DNA of 64,000 bases, taken from assembly GCA_022571845.1 (NCBI GenBank), contig JACZXB010000001.1:310001-374000 (forward strand), written 5' to 3'. The stretch comes from Candidatus Zixiibacteriota bacterium. GTDB taxonomy: Bacteria; Zixibacteria; MSB-5A5; GN15; FEB-12. The translations under genes and the position numbers were made by a program. Below are positions 44,995 to 54,481 of this stretch, piece by piece; position 1 is the first letter of the stretch, and each line of letters starts with the position of its first letter. The notes under the pieces are model-generated. The model did no database searches. It had not been told where the DNA came from and saw nothing but the letters and a program-made list of their open reading frames with translations.

Positions 44995-45145
44995 AATCGA
45001 ATTCTTCTAATATTTAAATTTAAACCTGATAATAAGTTGAAAGACCAGGAAATCAAACAAAAAAGCCTGCGTCCTAAAGAGCATAAATGGCGGCAATTAC
45101 CACGAAAAAAGATGACCTTTCTTACTGTGACTTATTAACTGTTCA

Positions 45146-47467
45146 CTATTTTACCGGATTCCCGCAGGGAAACGGCCCACTACGGAAAATATAATCTACC
45201 AGATATGTCAAATCAGCAATATTTACTTTTTCATCACAATTGACATCACCCACCAGAAATTCCGGTTGAGGTCTTGGCCCTGACCTAAAGATGAAATCAA
45301 CCATGAATGTAAGGTCCAATATATTCACTTTATTGTCATAGTTGTTGTCACCATGCAGCCGCCAGACCTTGAATATTAATTCAACTTTGCGCGGAGAATT
45401 TGACGCAGATGGAGCGTTGATGTAAAAGGAATCGACATATTCGCCGAACGTCAAGCCAAAGGCACTTGCATGAATACCAACCAGCTCGGGTACGTTTCCT
45501 GAACTGTCCGCTACATATGCCCAGGGAATATCGTTAACAATACTCCACTCCATACAGCCGCCGTACCAGTTTCTAATTTCAAAATACCTGGGGAAAATCG
45601 GCCCGTGATCTTCCTGGGCAGTGATTACGAAAACAGAGTCCATTAAAAATATTTTCGGCGTTTCCGAGCCCGGCACAACGTTGAAATTGACAATAAGAGT
45701 CTCGGGGGTAATTAATGATTTCCTGGCATAGACTAAGACCGTATCTACATATGTGCCTAAAGGCAATTCGGTTTGTTGTGCAAAAAGATTTATCACTTGA
45801 TCAGCAGTTCCTGTTAGAGGAGAAATCGTAAACCTATCGGACTCATAAACGATTTCAAAATCAAGTGGGTCATCTCCTCCAAAATTAAACACATTAAAAG
45901 AAATAATGGGTAGTATACCAGTTAGCCCCTGGGAACATTCAAACATACTATATTCAATTGTATCTGGAAAAATTTTCAATTGTCCCGGATTGTCAGTCAG
46001 ATGTAAAAGAATCTCTACTGGCACAGGAGAATTAATAGCCTGGTCGGAATAAACCCAGACCGTATCATGAAATTCGTCACCCGACTCACCGCCGGTAAGC
46101 TTTAGAGATACTTCAATTGAATCCGGAGCCACACTCGTATCGGGCTCAATACCAATTATGCGAGGCGAACCACCGCTTTCTACCCAGAAATTCATAGTTC
46201 CGGCTCCGTCATTTCTGACATAGAAGAAAGCAGAGTAAAGGGGACCTTCCCCGGTTGGAATAATAATAAAATTAGACGGTGAATCGACCACTATTATTGG
46301 TAAATCTGAAGCTACTGAAAGATTGACAGGAACTTTAACCGGGCTATTGGTTGCATTTGGGTCACTAACTATAATCGTATCTGCGTACTCTCCGAACGGC
46401 AGCCCGGTAATATCAACCGCAACTGTAACATCGTTTGAGTCTCCACCGGAAAGCGGATTTATGTTCAGCCAGGGTTCAGAATTTGAGGCTGACCAGTCGA
46501 GAGTTGAACCACCTCTGTTTGTAATAGTAAGAATTTTGGCGTCGGGGTTTGCCTCACCGGCTATGGCATTAAAGAAAAATATATTAGGGTTCAGACCAAT
46601 CGTAGGTGGCGGTGGAGCAACATCAAGAGTTATTGCGACTTCCAGGGGAGTATTAGCCGCAGTTGCAGAATTCACAATTATGGTCTCGGCGTAATTTCCA
46701 GCAGTTAGTCCGATGTTATTTATTTCGACTCTGATTGTTCTGGGCGTGTTACCCGATAACGGCGTTACAATTAACCATGGCGCACTTTCGCTTAAGCTGA
46801 AATCGATGATTTCGCCCGAAGATGAACTGATATCAAACTCCTGAAAAGCCGGATTTGGACCGCCTTCGATTGAGCTAAAGCCAAGTGAATCATTTGACAG
46901 CACAATATCGGAAGGCGCATTCGGATCGATAATTGTCAAACCGCCAAACCAGTCAGGAAAAAACGATATCTGGTCACCTCTTACGAATTGAAACGAGCTG
47001 GCATCGTTAAATTCTAAGGTGTCTATATTAATCTGATCAGTCTCGTTCCAGCTCGAAAGTGTAAAGTAATAGCTTACCCAGAGCCTGCGCGTACTTGAAT
47101 CTGCAGGAAACAGCGGAAAAATCGCTACGGCTCCGAATAGGAATCTTTGGTTGGCGTTAGTAATTGCTATGCTGTTGTCTTCGTAAAAGAACGGTCCAAT
47201 CCCAAACCCGTCATCAGTAAGAGCGCTGGCAATGGCGCTGTCTAATGTCAGATTAGGATTATCCCAGGAAAATCCCATATTTGCTGCCGCAAGTTCCTCG
47301 TCGTTAAATACCCACAATTCTAATTGCAGATTCAATTGATTGGCCTGCGCGTCCGGAGACAATGTTACTATTAATTCTACTGTGTCAGCAATTCCCGGGT
47401 CCTGTGCCTGCACTCCGACCGCAAAAAGAACCAAGAGGATGATGGTAACAATCAGCGTCCTTGTCAT
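45146..47467 (-). CDS. secreted BACON-repeat protein with C-terminal dockerin-like repeats
   Basis: A 773-residue exported protein. Residues 1-21 form a signal peptide. An N-terminal cohesin-like or adhesion-like beta region (about 25-180) is followed by about five BACON-type Ig-like domains, each with a pattern such as SAPWLIVTPLSG or SEPWLNINPLSG and a closing IIVN/TIIVS strand. The C-terminus has two dockerin-like calcium loops, GDNNYDNKVNILDLTF and GDVNCDEKVNIADLTYLVDY. Such proteins are probably cell-surface or extracellular. The ribosome site AGGGAG lies just before the ATG. No cohesin gene is in the window. Confidence 0.82.
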   Translation of the reverse strand: MTRTLIVTIILLVLFAVGVQAQDPGIADTVELIVTLSPDAQANQLNLQLELWVFNDEELAAANMGFSWDNPNLTLDSAIASALTDDGFGIGPFFYEDNSIAITNANQRFLFGAVAIFPLFPADSSTRRLWVSYYFTLSSWNETDQINIDTLEFNDASSFQFVRGDQISFFPDWFGGLTIIDPNAPSDIVLSNDSLGFSSIEGGPNPAFQEFDISSSSGEIIDFSLSESAPWLIVTPLSGNTPRTIRVEINNIGLTAGNYAETIIVNSATAANTPLEVAITLDVAPPPPTIGLNPNIFFFNAIAGEANPDAKILTITNRGGSTLDWSASNSEPWLNINPLSGGDSNDVTVAVDITGLPFGEYADTIIVSDPNATNSPVKVPVNLSVASDLPIIVVDSPSNFIIIPTGEGPLYSAFFYVRNDGAGTMNFWVESGGSPRIIGIEPDTSVAPDSIEVSLKLTGGESGDEFHDTVWVYSDQAINSPVPVEILLHLTDNPGQLKIFPDTIEYSMFECSQGLTGILPIISFNVFNFGGDDPLDFEIVYESDRFTISPLTGTADQVINLFAQQTELPLGTYVDTVLVYARKSLITPETLIVNFNVVPGSETPKIFLMDSVFVITAQEDHGPIFPRYFEIRNWYGGCMEWSIVNDIPWAYVADSSGNVPELVGIHASAFGLTFGEYVDSFYINAPSASNSPRKVELIFKVWRLHGDNNYDNKVNILDLTFMVDFIFRSGPRPQPEFLVGDVNCDEKVNIADLTYLVDYIFRSGPFPCGNPVK

Positions 47468-47711
47468 ATTATTCTCCCTATCCCATTACTTGTGAAATTT
47501 ACTCGTTAGCTGCCAACCAGATTTTCTCACATCATGCCAAGTTAACTGTGAAGTAACTATTTACGCCGAAACCAAATAGAAGTACATTTGACCGCCAGGA
47601 CAGAATAGTTCGGCTAAATACTTTGTGAATAAATTAGAGCAGGGACACGATTCTGTCAAGCCATTTGAGATAACCGGCTCAGTCAGAGTTGTAAATTTGG
47701 AGCTGAAGAAG

Positions 47712-50192
47712 TTATTTTTTTGAGGCCGATTTGGCCGCCCGTTTGCGGCTTTTGGTAGTGCGGCGCTTTTTCTTTTTGGACTTTTCTATTTCTTCGCCAA
47801 AGATTTTCTGAAGAGTATATGACGACGGAGCAAAGTCAAGCAGGCATTTTTCGAAAAGTTCATCAACCCGCTCGATAAAAACAAATTTTGTCTTACGGAT
47901 GATTTCTTTGGGCAGCTCTCTTAAGTCCTTTTGGTTTTCTTTGGGAAGAGCAATTTCATGAATTCCGGCGCGAAATGCCGCAGAAATTTTTTCTTTTATG
48001 CCGCCCACAGGCAAAACTTTACCGCGCAAAGTAACTTCGCCGGTCATGGCAATATCGTTTCTTATCGGACGCTCTGCCATTACCGATGCCACCACCATGC
48101 AGACTGCCACACCCGCCGAGGGTCCGTCTTTGGGAATTGCTCCTGACGGGAAATGAATGTGAATATCCAAATCACTGAAATCGTTGTGATCAATGGCCAG
48201 GACATCTGCTTTGGAACGGACGTAGGAGTGTGCTGCTAGAATTGACTCGCGCATTACTTCACCAAGAGAACCGGTTGTAATGATTTCGCCGTTGCCTTTC
48301 ATCTTGAGGCCTTCGATAAACATCAACTCCCCGCCGGCACCCGTCCAGGCCAGTCCGGTGGCGGTACCAATTTCGGGCTGACTGACAGCCTTTTCGGGAA
48401 TATATTGAGCCGGACCCAAATATGATTCAAGATTCCGGTCGTTAACACTGACGGAAACTTTCTTCTTTTCAGCTTTTCTTAAGGCAATTTTGCGGCAGAT
48501 TTTTTCAATCTGCTGGCTAAAACCAAGCAGTCCCGCTTCCATCGTATAATCGCGGATAATCTGGGCCAGAATTTTGTCTGGAAATTTCAGTTCAGACTTC
48601 TGAATACCGTGTTTTTCCAACAGCTTTGGAATGATGTAGCGTTTGGAAATCGTTATTTTTTCCCTTTCAATGTAGCCGGGGATTTCGAGAATTTCCAAAC
48701 GCGGAATAAACTGCTCAGGAATTTCTTCGAATGAGCGAACCGAACAGATAAAATAGACTTTGCTCAAATCAAAAGGAACACCCAGATACTGATCAAAAAA
48801 TCTGAAGTTATAGCGGGTATCTATCGCTTCTAAAAGAGCCATATTTACGGACGAGTCGTTATCAATGTTAAAGTAATCGATATCTTCAATCAGAATTACC
48901 GGGTCGCAGGCAGCTGAGTTTCTTAAGGTCCGGATGATTTTGCCGGGTAAAGCACCGAGGAATGTGCGGGGCGAACCTTTTATTTCAGAAACATCACTGA
49001 TACCGCCAACTGATATTCTGATAAACTCTTTGCCCATGGCGGTAGCCACAGCTTTGGCCAGCGAGGCTTTGCCGGTGCCATGAGCGCCAACCAGACAGAG
49101 GGTAGGGCCTTCGCTTTGCCCCCCCAAAAGTTTGCGAACAGATAGTCGCTCCAGGATTTGTTCTTTGATATTAGTCGGGCCATAGTAATCTCTGGACAGG
49201 ATTCGTTCAACATCTGCTATGTCGTAACTTTCCGGGGAACGTTTTCCCCAGGGAAGTGACAGCAGCCATTCAAGATAATTCTTAGTAACTCCATATTCAG
49301 CTGAGGCTGTAGAAAGCTGTGATAGCCGGTCAGCCTCTATTGTCGCCTTGCTGACAACTTCATCCGGGATGTGCGGCATGCTTTTGACCAGCTTTTTAAA
49401 CCGCTCAGCTTCTTTTTCTTCTATGAATTGGTCTCCCAATTGTCTCTTGATTTCGACTAACTCTTCTCTAAGAAATTCCACTTCGCGTTTGCGCCTGACT
49501 TTTTTAGCTGCCTTTTTACCCAGACTTTCACGCAATTCGACTCTTTCAAGCTCATCAGACAAAATACTGTTTAGGGCGTTGAAGCGTCGTTCCAGATCTA
49601 TCGTTTCCAGAAGCTGCTGTTTTGATTCCAGCGGAAGTCTGAATGAAGATGCAATTTCGTCGGCCATCATGGATGGGTCACCCAGGCTGGCACTCAAAAT
49701 AAGCAGCTGCTCACTCGAATAACTCGGATCAAGCTCTGTTATTTTTGTGGTTAATGACAGAGCTTCTCTGGCCTGCTTTTTTACGTTTACCGGCACCTGG
49801 GAGGAGATTTTCAGCCTGTTTATCGAGACTGTCTTAAATTGCTGCGAGTCTTTGATTTCTTTAAGGACTACTCGTTCGAAACCTTCGATTGTAATTGTCT
49901 TATATTCACCCGGTCCCCGGCGGACATCGCAGATTTTTGCCAAGACTCCAATTTGATGAACCGAAATATTTCCGAATTTGGCTTTACTTATTGGCGCCGG
50001 AGAAAAGGCTGCGACAAAATTCTGAGATTTTGAATGACAATAGTTTATGAGGGCCATGTTTTCTTCGCGGACTACCTGAATACTCAGATTCGTGCCCGGG
50101 AAAAGCACCCCGCTGCGCAGTGCCATAAGCGGATAGACTTCTTCTCTTTCAGAGCCTATCACCGGTATATTTTGCTTAGTCTCAATTATCAT
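47712..50192 (-). CDS. Lon-family protease with degenerate ATPase motifs
   Basis: An 826-residue protein with full Lon order: N-terminal substrate domain, AAA+ module (about 330-590) and S16 protease domain. The Ser-Lys dyad is intact, S692 in PKDGPSAG and K733 in PVGGIKEK. The ATPase is altered: Walker A reads GAHGTGKAS (A376 where Ser/Thr is expected), the sensor-1 TAN is CSVRS, and the sensor-2 region GVR reads GLL. The C-terminal tail (about 800-826) is a highly basic Lys/Arg run. It could be an ATP-independent or ATP-poor Lon. It stands alone between the dockerin and helicase genes. Confidence 0.85.
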   Translation of the reverse strand: MIIETKQNIPVIGSEREEVYPLMALRSGVLFPGTNLSIQVVREENMALINYCHSKSQNFVAAFSPAPISKAKFGNISVHQIGVLAKICDVRRGPGEYKTITIEGFERVVLKEIKDSQQFKTVSINRLKISSQVPVNVKKQAREALSLTTKITELDPSYSSEQLLILSASLGDPSMMADEIASSFRLPLESKQQLLETIDLERRFNALNSILSDELERVELRESLGKKAAKKVRRKREVEFLREELVEIKRQLGDQFIEEKEAERFKKLVKSMPHIPDEVVSKATIEADRLSQLSTASAEYGVTKNYLEWLLSLPWGKRSPESYDIADVERILSRDYYGPTNIKEQILERLSVRKLLGGQSEGPTLCLVGAHGTGKASLAKAVATAMGKEFIRISVGGISDVSEIKGSPRTFLGALPGKIIRTLRNSAACDPVILIEDIDYFNIDNDSSVNMALLEAIDTRYNFRFFDQYLGVPFDLSKVYFICSVRSFEEIPEQFIPRLEILEIPGYIEREKITISKRYIIPKLLEKHGIQKSELKFPDKILAQIIRDYTMEAGLLGFSQQIEKICRKIALRKAEKKKVSVSVNDRNLESYLGPAQYIPEKAVSQPEIGTATGLAWTGAGGELMFIEGLKMKGNGEIITTGSLGEVMRESILAAHSYVRSKADVLAIDHNDFSDLDIHIHFPSGAIPKDGPSAGVAVCMVVASVMAERPIRNDIAMTGEVTLRGKVLPVGGIKEKISAAFRAGIHEIALPKENQKDLRELPKEIIRKTKFVFIERVDELFEKCLLDFAPSSYTLQKIFGEEIEKSKKKKRRTTKSRKRAAKSASKK

Positions 50193-50374
50193 GTTTTTCG
50201 CCGATTCATTAGCTTATCGGGTGTTTCAGCCTTTTGATTGAGAAGCTTAGGGGTCTTCACCCTAACCAACTTGCTAACAAAGGCTTAGTAACCATACCTG
50301 TTAATAGCTCTGCCTCTCTTTATTTATTGCTTCTATATATTTAACTTAGTTTTTAAAGTCCGGTTCCAGAATAT

Positions 50375-50410
50375 AAAAACCGGCCTGCTTTTTTTTACGG
50401 ACCGGTTTTT
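50375..50410 (-). terminator. terminator candidate after the helicase gene
   Basis: Perfect 9-bp arms AAAAACCGG (50375-50383) and CCGGTTTTT (50402-50410) with an 18-base loop. The AT-rich outer pairs supply a U-run on either strand; it lies just downstream of the helicase stop on the minus strand. Confidence 0.6.
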
Positions 50411-50438
50411 AAGCTATTAAGGGTGCCAGGGGGGCTTT

Positions 50439-53231
50439 TTAGTTAAGAGCAGTCTGTTCGGATACTATCTGCCGTATCTCATAATCCGGGTTATTCTGCA
50501 GATTTGCCACATTTATCCTGATTTTTTCGGGATCAGCGTTAAGACGGTAATATCCCAGACGGTTGTTTTCAATCAACGGCCAGTTATAGCCAAGACCGGC
50601 GTTGACCTCGTTTTTCATCCGGTATAAATACCTCGCCTGATTGAAGCCAACCTCGATATCCTCTTTGTAAACCCAGCCGGACGCAGCCGGACTATTAGCC
50701 CGCGACCAGGCCAGTTTAGCCAGATACTTAAACGATTTGGCGGTCAAGCGTACCGCTTGATCGTTTATTTTGACAACAAACCGTTCTTTGTCGGGGCTGC
50801 CGTCAATTTCGAGCAGCTCCACTTTCTGTGACACCATAGTTGGCACACTGTATGAGTTTGTCCCCGGATTGATGTTTAGAGAACACATAAACTCCTCCTC
50901 TCTAATTATTGTAATTTTGTTTTTGAGCAAAGTCAGTTTTCGTTTGCCCTTGATTATTTTGTTTAACTGTTCTTCATCAAATTCACAGAGCTGGCTGATT
51001 GATTCCAGGCCGGCATTTTTGAGATTTAAAAAGTCACTGCGTTTTAAAACTGAACTGAACTTTTCGTATAATGGTTTGAACTCTGCCGGCAGGCCATGAC
51101 GGACTTCAAAGGCATACTTCTGAAGTTGGCTGGTCAGCGGACTTTCTTTTTCTTTAGCGCCGACAATAGCCGCCAGCGACTTAATCAGATGCGAGACTGT
51201 TTCTGCCAGTGAAACAACCTGCCCCAGATGAACTTGAAACAGTTCTTCGAGCCGCTGTACCGAGAGACCTTTGCACCAGCTGTCCAGAAGCAGAAGCGCT
51301 TTTATGGCGGCAGAATTTTTAGGCGGCAGCGGTTCGCTCTGATGATTTTCCGGAATAAGAAAACGCGCCTGCTCGAGCCCCCCGGAGACAGAATCAAAAT
51401 GCTGATAGAGCATCTTCAGCGGGCTCTCCTGCAGCAGTTCCAGACGATTTAAAAATCCGGGAGGAGCGTTCCAGTCCGGTGAACTTAAAGCCAGAGCTAT
51501 CCAGCCAAACAAGGTCTGCGGATAACCGGACTCTAATTTAGACAGGAAACTTTTCGTCTCATTGACCGACAGACCTGTCCCGGCTGCTGCTTTGCCCAAT
51601 GCTGTCGGCAGCCATTTGCCGCTTACAGAAGTTTCTTTTATTAAAGAGAGCTCAAGCAGAGTCTCAAGTATTGAGTCAAACTCCGGTTTGCTGTTTTGAT
51701 TACTATAGTCTCCGGCAGTATAGAAAGTTGCGGCATAAACTTGATTAAGGCTGCCGATATCATCAGCCAGACCAGAGCAGATGATATCAAGTGCCCAGTC
51801 AACCAGAGGAATACTTGCAAAAGCAGACTCGACCGGCTTTGGTTTGTCAACTGCTATGTAGTTCTTCCACAGGATTTCTCTTTCTAAGGCGGAGTGCGCC
51901 AGAACAACTGCTTTGCCCGCTTTGCTTTTGCTGCCATGACGGTGCCGTCCGGCCCGGCCGGTCATATTATCAAACTCGGCCTGGCTTATAGGAATCAGCG
52001 AGGGACGAAGGCCGTACCGTGGCGAAATATATTTGACTGTTTCCAGATAAACCGTATCCGCAAAAAGATTGACCCCCATTGCCAGAGTGGTAGTCGAAAA
52101 CAAAACTTTTACTTCCCGATTACGGAAAGCATTTTCGACAATCTCTCTTTGAGTTGAGGTCAGGTCGGAATTATGAAAGGCTATCCCCCGCCCCAGCGCC
52201 TGACGCAAAGTACGGTTCAGCGACGAGGGCTCTTCTTCGGTCAGACGCTCGATAGCATTTTTGGCTTCAGTCCAGCCGCCACTGGCAGAAACAGCAGCAG
52301 ACAGTTTGAAAGCATATTCGACTGTCTCAGCCCGGGATTTCAAAAATACCAATGTCTGGCCGCCTCCCGACTTGTCCCGAGCGTTGCCGGAGGAGCCCGG
52401 TCGAGAGAGCGGAGTCTGGCCAGTTTCTGCTTTTATCTGCCGGACAAAAGCATCAAACGGCTTTTCGTCTGCTGTGGCTGTTATAAACGGCTCGACATTA
52501 TCCTGGCCGGTATTATAGGAGCGGTTATAGAAAAGCCCCTCGGCTGCCACTCCGCGGATTAAATCAACCGGCCGGGCGGTCTCCTCCACCAGGGCCGCCC
52601 CCAGCCAGTCCGCTAACTTTCCCGCCGAAACAGCGCTGTCGCCGATTACCGCCGAGAGTCCTATAACTGTCAGTTTATAACCAGAAGCTGCTATCTTTGT
52701 CAAAAGCCGCTCTAAGACAGTTCCTCTCCCCGGTTCGGCAATAGTCTGAATCTCGTCAACAACCACTAAGCCAACATTTACCAGACTATCCAGCGCCGAA
52801 GTCAGCAGAAGATCAAATTTTTCATATACTGCCACAGCTATATTGTATTTGCTGTCGCGAAAGAGCGAGTCATTTTCGGGATGGTCGGAGGTGACTATGA
52901 TTATTTTAACACCCAGCGGCTCGTAGGTCTTTTTAAGCAGGCGATAGTTTTCCTCAGCCAAAGAGCGTAGCGGAAAAAGCAGAACGCTTTTTTTACGCTC
53001 GGTCAGAGTTTTGACTGCGGCCATTTCGGCGCAAAATGATTTGCCGGCCGAGGTTGGCGCTGAGATTAGCATATTAGCCCTTGGGCTGCTGCTGTCGTCT
53101 CCCGGATTGCCCAGCAGACCCTTTCGGATTGCCCTCGACTGTACCGGCAATAACATCTCACCTTGTCTTTCTTTCCAAACACTTATCACTCTTTCAGGTA
53201 TTCCCCATTTGTAGAGTTCATTTACTTTCAT
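50439..53231 (-). CDS. Ski2-like DEAD/DEAH-box helicase
   Basis: A 930-residue superfamily 2 helicase of the Ski2/Hel308 type. It has LLPVQSRAI before motif I (SAPTSAGKS), motif II VVDEIQ, motif III GLSAV, AFHNSDLT, LFSTTTLAMGVNLFAD, and motif VI NMTGRAGRHRHG. The C-terminal 350 residues contain the winged-helix/ratchet-like region and a helix-hairpin-helix-like segment, then an extra beta-rich end of about 120 residues. It would unwind DNA or RNA in an ATP-driven way; the repair or RNA-decay role is not decided. Starts at ATG; it ends about 30 bases past a terminator candidate. Confidence 0.85.
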   Translation of the reverse strand: MKVNELYKWGIPERVISVWKERQGEMLLPVQSRAIRKGLLGNPGDDSSSPRANMLISAPTSAGKSFCAEMAAVKTLTERKKSVLLFPLRSLAEENYRLLKKTYEPLGVKIIIVTSDHPENDSLFRDSKYNIAVAVYEKFDLLLTSALDSLVNVGLVVVDEIQTIAEPGRGTVLERLLTKIAASGYKLTVIGLSAVIGDSAVSAGKLADWLGAALVEETARPVDLIRGVAAEGLFYNRSYNTGQDNVEPFITATADEKPFDAFVRQIKAETGQTPLSRPGSSGNARDKSGGGQTLVFLKSRAETVEYAFKLSAAVSASGGWTEAKNAIERLTEEEPSSLNRTLRQALGRGIAFHNSDLTSTQREIVENAFRNREVKVLFSTTTLAMGVNLFADTVYLETVKYISPRYGLRPSLIPISQAEFDNMTGRAGRHRHGSKSKAGKAVVLAHSALEREILWKNYIAVDKPKPVESAFASIPLVDWALDIICSGLADDIGSLNQVYAATFYTAGDYSNQNSKPEFDSILETLLELSLIKETSVSGKWLPTALGKAAAGTGLSVNETKSFLSKLESGYPQTLFGWIALALSSPDWNAPPGFLNRLELLQESPLKMLYQHFDSVSGGLEQARFLIPENHQSEPLPPKNSAAIKALLLLDSWCKGLSVQRLEELFQVHLGQVVSLAETVSHLIKSLAAIVGAKEKESPLTSQLQKYAFEVRHGLPAEFKPLYEKFSSVLKRSDFLNLKNAGLESISQLCEFDEEQLNKIIKGKRKLTLLKNKITIIREEEFMCSLNINPGTNSYSVPTMVSQKVELLEIDGSPDKERFVVKINDQAVRLTAKSFKYLAKLAWSRANSPAASGWVYKEDIEVGFNQARYLYRMKNEVNAGLGYNWPLIENNRLGYYRLNADPEKIRINVANLQNNPDYEIRQIVSEQTALN

Positions 53232-53259
53232 TTTCTATTCCCCATTCCCTGCTTTTATT

Positions 53260-53530
53260 GTCAGGAGTTCGCAAGAGTCCTGACCTACACCTACTACACT
53301 ACTTCAAAACCATCTCTAATTCTGGGTGCCCCACCCCTTGGGGTGGGATACTCAATTTGTTAAGACCCCACCGCAAGCGGTGGGCGACCCTGTTTCGTGC
53401 CCGGCAGATGTCCCTACTTGTCCTGAGCCTGCCGAAGGGTCTGCCGTTTGACTCGAAGAGTCAAATTCTCAGATACTGCCGGGTGCTCCACCCCTTGGGG
53501 CCACCCTGTCAGGAGCGCAAGGCTCCTGAC
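53260..53530. repeat. cluster of short palindromic repeats
   Basis: At least four hairpins in 270 bases: GTCAGGA...TCCTGAC (53260-53284), CCCACCCC-TT-GGGGTGGG (53330-53347), CCCACCGC-AA-GCGGTGGG (53367-53384), and GTCAGGAGC...GCTCCTGAC (53508-53530). The first and last are variants of one unit, each followed by CTACA. No gene is seen in this stretch. Confidence 0.75.
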
Positions 53531-53536
53531 CTACAT

Positions 53537-53758
53537 TCAGCCGCAGCCACACGAACTGAAACCGCAGGTAATACAGAGCAAACAGCCCCCCTGACGGACC
53601 ATCCCGTTGCCGCAATCCGGACAACTGGCAGCATTGAAATAACTGAAGCTCTCGTCCGAAAGTATGCTGCCCAGGCTGACAAAAGAGCCTGAGCCGTAAT
53701 CCTCGTGTATTTCAGCCGGATGTCCATTTCCGATTGATTGATTCTGATTTGTCTGCAT
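53537..53758 (-). CDS. small zinc-ribbon protein resembling NrdJ C-terminal ribbon
   Basis: A 73-residue protein. The second half is a cysteine-rich ribbon: C46-x2-C49, then C59, C62, C65, C70 and C72 (motifs SCPDCGNG and CGFSSCGCG). This pattern recalls the C-terminal zinc ribbon of B12-dependent (class II) ribonucleotide reductase, but here it stands as its own gene. An AGAGGT site seven bases before the ATG supports it being real. The first half is Gln/Asn/Ser-rich. It could be a detached domain, or a remnant of a larger gene. It lies next to a palindrome cluster. Confidence 0.6.
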   Translation of the reverse strand: MQTNQNQSIGNGHPAEIHEDYGSGSFVSLGSILSDESFSYFNAASCPDCGNGMVRQGGCLLCITCGFSSCGCG

Positions 53759-53874
53759 TGGCTACCTCTTCCGTGGTTTTTCTTATTTTCCTGCTAACAT
53801 TCAGGTAAAAACCATGATACTGCACATCTGTGCAGGTGTCAAGCGAAAAGGTGAGAAATATCAGATTTTTTTGA

Positions 53875-53911
53875 GTAGGTCGAAACCTCACGTACTCGGG
53901 ACGGTTTCGAC
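53875..53911. repeat. inverted repeat next to R1
   Basis: GTCGAAACC (53879-53887) and GGTTTCGAC (53903-53911) are perfect 9-bp arms with a 15-base loop. Confidence 0.7.
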
Positions 53912-53919
53912 AATAATAT

Positions 53920-54005
53920 GTAGGGCACCATGGCCTTTAGCGGTTCTGCCAATCAAAAAAATGGCAGAACCACTCCCAAGCCAGCTCGGGAGGGTACTGC
54001 CCTAC
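53920..54005. repeat. palindromic repeat R1 with terminal inverted repeats
   Basis: Starts GTAGGGCA (53920-53927) and ends TGCCCTAC (53998-54005), exact inverted ends. Inside, GGTTCTGCCA (53942-53951) and TGGCAGAACC (53962-53971) form a perfect stem, followed by CTCCC...GGGAG. Confidence 0.85.
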
Positions 54006-54103
54006 GATCTACTATTTTAGTAGATATTAGATATGAATGTAGATATCTCAGAGGAAATTCTCTACAATTTCAAAAGATAGATAAATAAAATGGGAGTAAT
54101 AAC

Positions 54104-54481
54104 ATGAAAGTACACTTTGAAGCATTTCTACAAATTCTCAAGAATGATATTGAATTCCAATATTATGAATTCACAATAGAAGAACTTAGGAAAGAAAAAA
54201 GTAAATGGAACGAATGGGAAAACGAATCAGGAATATACTATTTTGTTGAAGAAGGTTCTATTGTATACATTGGTAGAGCTTTAAAAAATACTGGTCTTGG
54301 ATCCAGAGTCAATGATCAAATTGAGGCATTTGGAAATCCGAAGTGGGATCGCATCATAAAAAATCACCAAGTCATTGTTGGAATTGTATGTATCAATGAA
54401 GAAATGTGGTTTATGACATCTTCTTTAGAATTATACTTAATTGATAAACTTAAACCTGAATTCAACAAGAGGATACAATAA
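54104..54481 (+). CDS. GIY-YIG nuclease-like protein, small
   Basis: A 125-residue protein with the GIY-YIG nuclease pattern: ESGIYYFVEE and VYIGRALKN, then a conserved arginine in GLGSRVNDQ, and a glutamate in SSLELYLIDKLKPEFN. These match the fold's catalytic Tyr, Arg and Glu positions. Small stand-alone members can be DNA-cutting domains or regulators; the role here is unknown. The gene is visibly AT-rich compared with its neighbours and lies between repeats R1 and R2, suggesting horizontal gain. Its TAA overlaps the ATG of the next short ORF (TAATG). Confidence 0.7.
   Translation: MKVHFEAFLQILKNDIEFQYYEFTIEELRKEKSKWNEWENESGIYYFVEEGSIVYIGRALKNTGLGSRVNDQIEAFGNPKWDRIIKNHQVIVGIVCINEEMWFMTSSLELYLIDKLKPEFNKRIQ

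Larger units (their letters stand above)
53759..54103. other. gene-free stretch with hairpins and repeats
   Basis: No gene seen. It holds a small perfect hairpin CTGCACATCTGTGCAG (53820-53835), the GTCGAAACC inverted repeat (53879-53911) and repeat R1 (53920-54005), then AT-rich DNA leading to the GIY-YIG gene. Confidence 0.5.
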
